From NCBI GenBank assembly GCA_029851415.1, contig CM056743.1, positions 67,796,186 to 67,860,185 of the forward strand: 64,000 nucleotides of DNA, in the 5' to 3' direction. Under the pieces are notes generated by a model. It did no database searches and had not been told where the DNA came from. It saw nothing but the letters and a program-made list of their open reading frames with translations. Position numbers and translations under genes: made by a program. Of this stretch, positions 53,168 through 62,272 are shown one piece after another; the stretch's first letter is position 1; every line of letters starts with the position of its first letter. This DNA comes from Eretmocerus hayati. Lineage: Eukaryota; Arthropoda; Insecta; Hymenoptera; Aphelinidae.

Positions 53168-56100
53168 GGGTCATTCTGGACCAAGGTGAACATTTTGAAA
53201 ATCGACGAAATTTAAAAATGCCCCAAACATTTTTTTTCCGTTAGTACTACTAGAATATAATTGAAAAAAATTTTTTTCAGATTTTTTTGGGACCCATGGC
53301 GGGCCCTACGAATTTTCCAAGTCCCATTTTTGAGCGGTTTTTCGCCTATTTTTCGCTATCTTGGAAAATTCGTAGCTCGGACCCAAATGCATCTTTTTCA
53401 TCCTAGCTGGGCGCATTTTTTTCGGTATGACGTACACTTCCAAGAAAAAAATTGACCGGTCCAAAAAATTGATATCTGGTAGGTCCCACGGTTGCATCAA
53501 AAAAGGCCCGAAAATAAGACTTTGCACCAACTTTGGAGGCGTATAGGTCAAAATGGAAGCCTCGTAGCAAAATTTTGCAGGAGAAGAAACTTGTAGGCCT
53601 TGAAAAAACCTTCAATTTCCTTTTTGGAACGTGTCATTATCTTATCTCACGTACGATCTACAGCCGATTTAAGTTGGGCATTTTTGTAAAAACGTGAAAC
53701 TTCAAGACCAATTTAAAAAAATCGTTTATTTTTTATCGACCCCAAACCTATGAGAAAATGTCCTTTCAGGTGTCTATTTAAAGCCCCAACAATAATTTGG
53801 TTGTTCCTTTCAAATCCCGATTTTATACGAGCTGTTAAACAGTCGAAAATACCGAAAATCGTGTCGAATTCGGGCCTTATCATGAAGCTTCGTGGACTGG
53901 GTCTTCCCTTGCTCTCGATACGTGGACTCTAATTATACAGCACTCGGCATGAAATATTGTGGAAGATGGGACCTAGAGCTGAAAAATGGCCTCTCGTGCG
54001 ATGCTTTACGATGGAACCGTCCAAAACTAGAGTAAATTGAGTAAATACAAGATAAATCGAGGAAATCGATTGTGATGCATCTCTCACTCAACAAGCCCGC
54101 GCTCACTAGCCAAGCTGGCTGCTTCGGCACTCCGCGTATGATCCGCACTGCATGCCATCCTCCGTTTATGCGAAAGTGATGAACAGCTGATGCAGTATTG
54201 TCAGGTATCATCCAGTATAGACAGGGATAAGAAGGTTCTCTAATCTCCGTTATAGACTGTAGACTGTACGAGTTTTTGGTTGTTAGCGACCACCACGAGA
54301 AGAATTGTATGTGTCAGTCAGCGTCCCCATCAGAAATTTTGGTACGTTCTTCGCGGGATTTGCCCCGATGATTGCGGGGGCCTCGTGGGGCAAATGTATT
54401 GTGAAGCATATGAAGTGTAACGCCTCCCCCGCGGGGCCCCCGCGAGGTATCATCGGGGCAATATTTGCGCAAAGTTAGTGTGGTTTCTGTTGAGACCTTC
54501 AAAATAATTTCGGATATGTTTGTAATGTTATCACTATCATATGATCGTTTAAATGTTCAAGTAGAGTTGAAAATTCATTGAAAGCCTGGGAAAGCCTCAT
54601 AAGAGCTAGTAATATCCAGTCTGTGTTTACTCCTACTGAGGGGAAATAGTCACTTGACTTTGCAGCGTGTGATGAATAAAGTAATTTTGCTGGACTGAGA
54701 TTTGTGTGAAAAGTGAGTGGTGCTCATCAATGATTCCAAAATACAGTATATTCACGTTCAATGACTCTGTTGGAATTTCCATCATACACCCTCAGAAGTG
54801 AGGTTAACTCAGAGACACTACGCAGGAAAGTTATGAAAGTGATCAGATACTTCGCGGGAGCCCTGCGGGGAAGGCGTTACACTTCATATGCTTCACAATA
54901 CATTTGCCCTACGAGGCCCCCGCGATGTTCGGGGCAAACCCCGCGGAGAAGGTACACTCGGGAACAAGGTGAACTGCAACAGGATGACGGTCAGCGGCCA
55001 TTTGAGATTCCCTATCTCACTCGCACCTAATAGGTTATTCCATGAGTGCGAGGGAGACGACAGATCTCGAACGGTCACTGACCGTCATCTCATTGCAGTT
55101 CACCTCATGGCGACCCAAATTTCTGATGGGGATGCTGACTGACACATACAATTTTTCCGTGGTGGTTACCAACAACCAAAACCTCGTACAGTCTACCGTC
55201 TATAACGGAGATTAGAGAACCTTCTTATCTCTGTCTATACTGGATGATACCTGACAATACTGCATCAGCTGTTCATCACTTTCGCATGAACGGAGGATGA
55301 CATGCAGTGCGGAGCATACGCGGAGTGCCGAAGCGGCCGGTTGGACTAGTGAGCGTGGCCTAGTTAAGCGAGAGATGCGTCACAATCGATTTTCTCGATT
55401 TATCTTGTATTTACTCAATTTACTCTAGTTTTTGACTGTTCCATCGTAAAAGATCGCACGACAGGCCATTCTTCGGCTCTAGGTCTCATTTTTCACAATA
55501 TTTTATGCCGAATGCTAAATAATTAGAGTCCACGAATCGAGAGCAAGGGAAGACCCAGTCCACAAAGCGTTATGGTAAGGTCCGAATTCGACACGATTTT
55601 CGGTATTTTCGACTGTTTTCAACAGCTCGCATGAATTCGGGATTTAAAAGGGACAACCAAATTATTGTTGGGCCTTCAAATAGACACCTGAAAGAATATT
55701 CTCTCATAGGTTTGGGGTCGATTTTTCTGAATTGGCCTTGAAGTTTCGCGTTTTTGAAAAATGACCAACTCAAATCGACTGTAGATCGTAGGTGAAATAA
55801 GATAATGACACGTTCAAAGAGGGGAATTGGAGGTCTTTCCAAGACCTTCAAGTTTTTTTCTCCTGCGAAATTCCGTTACGAGGCTTCCATTTTGACCTAT
55901 ACGCCTCCAAAGGTGGTGCAAAGTCGTATTTTTGGGCCTTTTTGATGCAACCGTGGGACCTACCGGATATCAATTTTTCGGACCGATCAATTTTTTTTTT
56001 GAAAATGTACGTCATAACGAAAAAATACGCCCAGGTAGGATGGAAAAGATGTATTTGGGTCCGAGCTATGAATTTTCCAAGATAGCGAAAAACTGCTCAA

Positions 56101-56260
56101 AAATGGGACTTCGAAAATTCGTAAGACCCGCCAAAGTTCCCAAAAAAATCTAAAAAAAATTTTTCTCAATTATATGCTAGTAGTACTGACGGAAATAAAG
56201 TTCGGGGCTTTCTTAAATTTTGTCGATTTTCAGAATGTTCACCTTGGTCCAGAATGACCC
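53168..56260. mobile_element. 3.1-kb foldback element with long inverted arms
   Basis: Starts GGGTCATTCTGGACCAAGG and ends with the inverse CCTTGGTCCAGAATGACCC. The left arm (53168 to about 54530) pairs with the right arm (about 54790 to 56260) with moderate divergence. The centre includes a GC-rich inner inverted repeat (54338-54440 with 54870-54960). No transposase is visible. The open frames in the arms are chance. The superfamily is unknown and no clear target duplication was found. Confidence 0.8.
54968..55104. repeat. Small hairpin insert in the right arm of the foldback element
   Basis: GGTGAACTGCAACAGGATGA at the left and the inverse TCATCTCATTGCAGTTCACC at the right. It also contains CTCGCAC / GTGCGAG. 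It is absent from the left arm, so it looks like a MITE inserted after the arms formed. Confidence 0.65.
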
Positions 56261-56386
56261 ACCTACAAGCACTTGCACGAGTGAGCGCCACATATGAAGA
56301 ATTGTACACCATGTTCGAGGCCATTAGAAGATTGTAACACATGGGTTATCGCATCGGGACGCTGCGAATATCCGGCCAGAGACGCC
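56261..56386. other. Short spacer, nothing recognised
   Basis: Unassigned sequence between the foldback element and the GC-rich repeat. Confidence 0.4.
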
Positions 56387-56499
56387 TGTGACGTGGTGAG
56401 TCTCAGGCCCTTCGCTCGTGCCTCATCCTGTCCCATGTCGGTTTACCGGTGGCGGCTTCGCGAACCGCGCAAAACCCCTGTGCCGTTCGCTGTCCATCA
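56387..56499 (+). repeat. Interspersed GC-rich repeat, direct copy of 14371-14486
   Basis: Same start (TGTGACGTGGTGAGTCTC) and same order of blocks as the copy at 14.4 kb. Confidence 0.7.
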
Positions 56500-57375
56500 G
56501 TAGGTACCCTAGGATGTTTGGGCACTTTTCCCCATTTAAATACATGGGGAAACCAAAAGTGCGAAAAGCATTGCAGACATAGGCAAGAAACGCGCCGGTC
56601 ACTTTCCCCCTCTCTCCCTCTACTATGCTGTTCCAGCATGGTATTGCCCTACAAATCTCGAGCCATACACCAAGACCGTATCAGAGTTCAATGCTAATAC
56701 ATTCAAGGGCTCCTACAACATTGCTGAAACAGGCCCATATGCTGGTCGAGCCATACATAGATGCTCGAGGCATATGCGCTCCTCCATATGCCAACGTATC
56801 GTCCCCAACTGGAACTCGCTATACCCGATATTTCGTTCTGCTCGAAGATGTCTGACTCTGTTGCTTCGAGTCCCGTTGCCACCACCGCAGCATTCCTCAC
56901 CTCCACAACGGGTTCCCACTCTCACTCTATGCTCACTCTGTTGCCGCCGCCGCCGCCGTCAATATGATCGTCCTCGCCTCCGCAACCAATTCCCTCTCTC
57001 TCGCTCTTCCTTTCTTTCATTCAGACCGAGATTCGTTTGCTGCTCACGTTGATGCTGTTGCAAATACATTAGTATACTTTCTTAGCTTTCACACTCGACC
57101 AATGTTTCGTTGAAACGGTATTTAACTGCTTAATTAAATTATATAAACATTTATAGAGTTTAATAATGTTCACATTCATTCAAGATTGTGTAAGCGATAG
57201 AATTGATGTTGTATAATTCCATTGGTCTATACGAATAAACAGCTGGATTAGCTTGCTATACGGGATCCAACTGGGTGGCCAGATTATGAGTTCGTTATTA
57301 CGGCGTTTCACTGGGTGGCCGGATTGAACAGATATTTTCAGTCTAACAAGATTGTTTCTCGATTTGAGCTGTTTA
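56500..57375. other. Unassigned sequence with short repeats
   Basis: Holds a hairpin at 56519-56562 (GGGCACTTTTCCCC with GGGGAAACCAAAAGTGC), a short (GCC)n at 56943-56958 and a duplicated ACTGGGTGGCC(A/G)GATT at 57269 and 57309. Open frames here are weak and their products are not recognised. Confidence 0.4.
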
Positions 57376-57690
57376 ATTGTGATGTGAATTCAGTGAAGTG
57401 AAAGTTTAACTCGAAGATCTTTCTATCTGGAGGATTCAATGGTGAAGCAATCTGGAGAACTTAATTGCTTGAACCATCACCTTTTATTCATTTCGTTATG
57501 ATTGAGCTTTGAGGACTTTAATAGTGATGTAAATCCAGTAAAGTGATTGTTACTCGAATTGAGGATCTTTCTATTTGAAGATTTCAATGATCAAGGAATT
57601 CTAAAGAATAACTCAATCATTCAGACCATCACCTTCTATTTATTTTCTTTTATCTATTTTCTCTTACTTCATTATGATTTAGCTTTGAGG
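57376..57690. repeat. Tandem duplication with a period of about 150 bp
   Basis: GATGTGAATTCAGTGAAGTG (about 57379) and GATGTAAATCCAGTAAAGTG (about 57527) start two related units sharing GATCTTTCTAT, ATTCAATG/TTTCAATG, CCATCACCTT and TTATGATT(G/T)AGCTTTGAGGAC. Confidence 0.75.
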
Positions 57691-57985
57691 ACATTGTTGT
57701 TGCTACCGTTGTTGCTGCTCTCATTGATGTTGTTGTTACCGTCGTTGCTGCTCTCATTAATGTTTCTGCTACCGTCGTTGCTGCTCTCATTGATGTTGTT
57801 GCTGCTGTCGTTGCTGCTGTCATTGTTGCTACTGTTGTTGCTGCTATCATTGTTGCTGCTGTTATTGCTGCTATCATTGTTGTTGCTACCGTTGTTGCTG
57901 CTCTCATTGATGTTGCTGCTGTTGTTACTGCCATCATTGTTGCTGCTCTCATTGTTGTTGCTGCTGTTGTTATGGTTTTCCTCCA
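57690..57985. repeat. Degenerate (GTTGCTGCT)n trinucleotide minisatellite
   Basis: About 290 bp of TTG/CTG/ATT triplets with a recurring GCTGCTCTCATTGATGTT unit. On the - strand it can be read as an Asn/Ser-rich or Thr/Ala-rich extension, and it lies directly downstream of the - strand gene. Confidence 0.85.
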
Positions 57986-58063
57986 GTATCTGTGAATCAA
58001 AATTGGAAACAAGGTTAGAAAATTCTCTCGTTCACTCTTAGAACTGAAAAAGGGGAATGATAC

Positions 58064-58828
58064 TCACCGAAGTTCATTCAAGAGCTCTTGAATTTCTTTA
58101 TCATTGTATAACGGTTCATAACACTTTGGCATCGGTTGAGCATCCATAGGCATGTCATGCTCCCTCACATAATCATCGAGACTGTATAGAATTTGATTTA
58201 TTGGAACTCCTTCTGGGCACTGAGGAATAAATTCGTCAGTGCTACTGCACACGTACTCATCTTGCAGAGGTGCCCATCTCTCCGGGTCCTCCTCCCCCTC
58301 CTCCTCCTCCTCCTCTCCATCGCTCTCATTGTCTGAGAGCTCTATAACGGTTGAACTAACTTTGTTCTCCTCCCCGTCTCGAACGTCCTGAGACATTCTC
58401 CTTCTTCTCGGCTGGGGAGGCGGTGTTTTCTCCTCTCCCTCCTCGGAATCCTCTTGTCCGGATTCAGAATCACTCTCTATTATTCTCTTCTTTTTCTTTC
58501 CTCGAAGCTCAACTGCTGTCTCTTTAAAATTAATTTTTCGTTCACCCTTTACGAGTTCAACGATGAGACAAGTATTATCTCTGTTTAATAACTTTGAATT
58601 TCCGTCCAAATCTTCCTGGATTGATTGCGCTAATCCTTTAGGCGCGAAAATGTCAAAAGTCTCAGAATCCTCCGGATCCCTGAGACTGATGACAATTGCT
58701 GGACCGTATTTGGTTTTTATACTTTTTACCAAAGTTATTCGGTATGAATGGTTGATATTGAGATCAATAATTCTCTTAGTATCATATTGATTGGGATTAT
58801 ACTTATTGATCTTGTTGAATCCTGCCAT
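58064..58828 (-). CDS. Acidic protein with a small strand-rich (possibly OB-like) N-terminal domain
   Basis: The first ATG is at 58828 (an open TTG at 58864 lies inside the promoter), giving 254 residues to TGA at 58064. The N-terminal about 105 residues are strand-rich (HSYRITLVKSIKTKYGPAIVI, FDIFAPKGL, CLIVELVKGERKINF). I associate this KTKYG pattern with small single-strand-binding-like domains in element genes, but this is not secure. A basic KKKKR run, then long Glu/Asp/Ser stretches and a proline-rich RRRR block follow. A donor (CTTCG|GTGAGT) overlaps the stop and an acceptor (TTCACAG) lies near 57990, so splicing into the triplet repeat is possible. The product name is unknown. Confidence 0.65.
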   Translation of the reverse strand: MAGFNKINKYNPNQYDTKRIIDLNINHSYRITLVKSIKTKYGPAIVISLRDPEDSETFDIFAPKGLAQSIQEDLDGNSKLLNRDNTCLIVELVKGERKINFKETAVELRGKKKKRIIESDSESGQEDSEEGEEKTPPPQPRRRRMSQDVRDGEENKVSSTVIELSDNESDGEEEEEEGEEDPERWAPLQDEYVCSSTDEFIPQCPEGVPINQILYSLDDYVREHDMPMDAQPMPKCYEPLYNDKEIQELLNELR

Positions 58829-58843
58829 TGCCACTGATAGACT

Positions 58844-58876
58844 AACTGAAAACCAGAGTTTCAAGCTCTCATATAT
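58844..58876 (-). promoter_or_regulatory. TATA box and TCAGTT initiator of the - strand gene
   Basis: On the - strand, TATAT at 58875-58871 is followed 28 nt later by TCAGTT (58849-58844), with the ATG about 19 nt after the predicted start. A related GAGTTT(G/C)AA...CTCTCATATATCCTC segment recurs at 59117-59145, so this promoter block seems duplicated. Confidence 0.65.
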
Positions 58877-59179
58877 CCTCAGAGATTTGAAGTGGAACTA
58901 CTCTCTTCATTTTTCTATTTTCTCGCTCCATCGTTTCATCAAATTTTTTCCAACGAAAGTTTACGCTCTCCTCGAGGCGATCGTAAATCATGTAGACTTC
59001 AGTACATGGTTCACACTCTCAATGTATGCATTACACAACTTGGAAGGTGTTACTCTTGATTATGTCAAGAGTGTACGTTCCAATCATGTATAGCATATTA
59101 TAGTTTCTAACTACGGAGTTTGAAACTCTCATATATCCTCTAGATTCAATGTCAACTACTCTAATCATCTTCCCAATCT
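58877..59179. other. No gene seen
   Basis: Contains the second copy of the TATA-bearing block (59117-59145). Otherwise AT-rich, ending at the poly-T tail of the next LINE. Confidence 0.4.
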
Positions 59180-61429
59180 CTTTTTTTTTTTTTTTATTTT
59201 CTTTAGGTGGTTGTAGGGTGAACAACGCTGCGACGTTCTTCCGGGAAGCGACCATTCTGCTTCTCCGGGTTGGTGAGGTCTCGGTCAATACGGCTTGTCC
59301 GTGGCCCCCCCCCCAACAGTACCAGGCTGGGATCCGCATCGATACGGCCACCCCTTCCGATTAAAACCTTCTCTTCCTTCTCCGTTGGCATCGGACTTTG
59401 GACAAGGGAGAGATCCACCAAACTTACCACTCCGGCCCCGGGACCGCGTGAGCATTACTTCAGGACCGGCGGCGTCTCGCGCTCTAGATCGAGCGGCTCT
59501 CTCTCCAGGACTCGCAGGTCTTCTTCCTGCTCTTCATTCTTCTTTCTTCGATCTTCTCTCTTCTCTCTTCTTTCTTCTTCCTTCCCTCTTCAGAGCATCA
59601 TGTTCCTCCTGGAATCATTTGGGCCTCTTCTGTTCGAATTGGCATACTCACTGTGATTCGCCTGCTTCGAGGCGCCTCACTTCCCTCTCTTTCTCCTCCT
59701 TTCGAGTCATCACCAGCTTGATGTATCCGGTGACTCTATCCCATGTCTCCTGGTTGTGGAGCAAGTACGGTACGAGGTTCTCAGGTGTTAGTTGAGCACC
59801 TAGCCGTTCATCCAACTCGGCGCGCTCTCTTCGGGTGTCGTTGCACGTGAACAGGGCGTGTTCAGCGTCATCCCAGTTGTCCCCGCATGACTGACATGCT
59901 GGAGATGTCCTCTTCTTGAACCGGGTCAGGTAGGCACCGAAGCAACCGTGGTCACTCAGTGCCTGCGTCGTCCAGTAGTCCATTTCTCCGTGGGCACGTT
60001 CCGCCCACTTGGCTACATCACGGATCAACCGGTGCGTCCATCTGCCATTCGCAAATGGTGAATCCCACTCAGTTTGCCACTGTTCGAGGGTGGTCTCTTT
60101 CTCGTTGTCGCGGATGATCTCCTTCATTGTCGGAGTCAGCACTCGTTCGGCTCCGATCACTTCCTGGCGGTCCCAGATCCTCACTCGCTCCGCGACGAGC
60201 AAGTGGATGGGCGGTGTACTCGCCAATACGTAAGCCGCATCTCCTGACACGGTGCGGTAGGCACAGATACTCCTCAGGGCCGCTCTCCGGTGAACAGGCC
60301 CCATTCTCTTCTCGATGGTGGTCTTATCTACTCTCTTTCCCCACACGGGTGCACCGTACAGCATGATGGAGGTGGTGACGGTGTTGAGAAGTGCGCGCCT
60401 CTTTTCCTTGGGTCCTCCGATGTTTGGCATCATCCGCTGGAGAGCCGCTCCAACCCTGCTTGCCTTCTGCGCGGCTTCTTGGATGTGCTCCTTGAACGAC
60501 CTTTTTGTCGTCGAGCCATACACCCAGATATTTCAGCTCTGCCTTGCGTGGTATCTCTTGCCCATTGATGTAAAAATGGGGCAAGTCGAACTTCCTCCGC
60601 CTCGTGACCACTATGGCTTCGCACTTTGAAACAGCCAGCTCTAGGAGCCTGCTGGTCATCCACTCGTAGACTCGGGCCAGCGCTTCGTTCGCGCGTCTAC
60701 CCAAAAGTTCCTCGTTGTCGGCCCATACTATGAGTTCCGCGTCGTCCGCGAAAGCCACTATTATCACTCCTTCTGGCAGTTCGATGGACAGTAAGCTGTC
60801 GTACTGGGTGTTCCAGTTGAACGGCCCGGAAACCGATCCCTGTCCGATTCCGGCGGACAGTACCCGAATCTCTTGTCCCTTGTCGGTGTCGTACACGAGG
60901 GTCCTGTTCCGCAGGTAGTCACTCGTGACGGCTAGTAGATAGGGGGGCACTTTACCTGCTTGAGATTGATAAACTCGCTCCCAGCTCGCGCAGTTGAATT
61001 CGTTCTTTATGTCCAACGCAATGATGGCACAGAATCCTCCTCTTCCTTGGTATGGGTTCCCTACCGATGCTTGAACCCGTTCTTGGGCCGCCTCGATCGC
61101 GTGAACAGTGCTCCGTCCCTTCCGGAACCCGAACTGCATTGGTGATAGCCCACCTACTTCTTCGTAGGCTTTCTCCACCCTGTTGAGCACCATCCTCTCG
61201 TACATTTTCCCGATATTGTCGAGCATGCTGAGAGGGCGTTGACCTCCTTGACCCTTAGGTATCAGGACCAGCTTCTGGCGTTTCCACTTGTCCGGGAAAA
61301 TTCCCGCGCTCAGACAGATGTTGAAGAGGTCGAGGAGTAAATCTGGCTTGTACTTGAAGACCAGTTTCGGAGCCTCGTTTGGAATGCCGTCCAGGCCAGG
61401 GGCCTTGCCGTTTGGCAGCCTCTTCGCCG

Positions 61430-61432
<3 letters not shown>
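59180..61432 (-). mobile_element. R1-clade LINE, second copy, 5'-truncated
   Basis: The same family as 15329-33462. The poly(A) tail (poly-T 59180-59195) is at the 3' end, and the copy is truncated in the reverse transcriptase at (GA)n. It lacks the 12.46-kb insertion, so it gives the empty target at 60091-60096. Confidence 0.88.
59648..61432 (-). pseudogene. R1-clade reverse transcriptase fragment, one frameshift
   Basis: Begins in the truncated N-side with LPNGKAPGLDGIPNEA. It continues through LVLIPKGQGGQRPLSML, SPMQFGFRKGRSTVHAIEA, IIALDIKNEFNCASW, the catalytic FADDAELIVW, and the C-terminal knuckle CQSCGDNWDDAEHALFTC. A 1-nt insertion in a T run near 60501-60506 (CCTTTTTG against CCACTTG in the other copy) shifts the frame in the middle. 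Otherwise well preserved, and about 90-95% identical to the first copy by eye. Confidence 0.85.

Positions 61433-61496
<64 letters not shown>
61433..61496. repeat. (CT)n microsatellite, about 64 bp
   Basis: Long CT tract at the truncated 5' end of the R1-clade copy. Confidence 0.95.
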
Positions 61497-61499
<3 letters not shown>

Positions 61500-61849
61500 C
61501 CTACTCATCCTCACGTTTTTGTTGAAGTCATTCCTTCAACTCAATCTCGTGTTCCTTCTGGGATCATGATGCCACTGTTTCGAGTTTCATCGTCTTCATA
61601 CTTCTCCGCTGATGTGCTAGTAGACAGATCATTTTCTCCACAGTCACTGATAACTGTGATCTTCTCCTTCAGTATCATTGCTGAGACTTGGATTGGTTAG
61701 GTCTTGCGTCAAGACACTTGGATTCATTATCTTCAGTTCGATGTGATGTCCGTTATACAGAGTGTATTCACTGAACTCGGATATACGATGTCGTCGTAAG
61801 AAGTGTCCGTGCCCGTTATAGAGGGTTTCTGCTATGCGGGATGTATGGG
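61497..61849. other. No gene seen
   Basis: Unassigned sequence between the (CT)n tract and the dispersed repeat. Confidence 0.4.
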
Positions 61850-61859
61850 TATTGTGAAA

Positions 61860-62050
61860 ATATGATGGCGTTTAGTGTACGAGTAGTATATGAGCTGGCG
61901 TAACGAGACACACCAAATGACGGAGCGGAGGCGTCTGGTGGGGCAGGTCTCGAGGTGGTCGACCGTCTGTCGGTTCGCTGGTGTGACCAGAGGTTACGTC
62001 TACATCGTGAAGTCACAAGTTCAAGCTTTTGCAGGGTGGAGTAGACACAC
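61860..62050 (-). repeat. Interspersed repeat, inverted copy of 13040-13225
   Basis: See the copy at 13040. Conserved blocks occur in reverse order and orientation. Confidence 0.65.
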
Positions 62051-62130
62051 AAAGATCTGTTCATAATTATGTGTATGTGTTTGCACATTTGCCAGTTTTG
62101 CGTTGACAGCACGCGCTGCGAGCGCTGGAG

Positions 62131-62238
62131 GAATGGATAGATAGATAGATAGATGTCCTCTATTCGTCCGCAGTCAAAAAATCTGATTACATATGATTCA
62201 AATGCCCGTTGAAAATATAATATCGTGTATAGAAAATA

Positions 62239-62272
<34 letters not shown>

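Noticed and set aside
53750..55851. Open frames in the foldback arms
   Set aside because: They appear in pairs through the palindrome, lack starts in context and match no domain.
57547..58041. 164-codon Leu-rich open frame on the + strand
   Set aside because: It is a translated triplet minisatellite with no start context or promoter.
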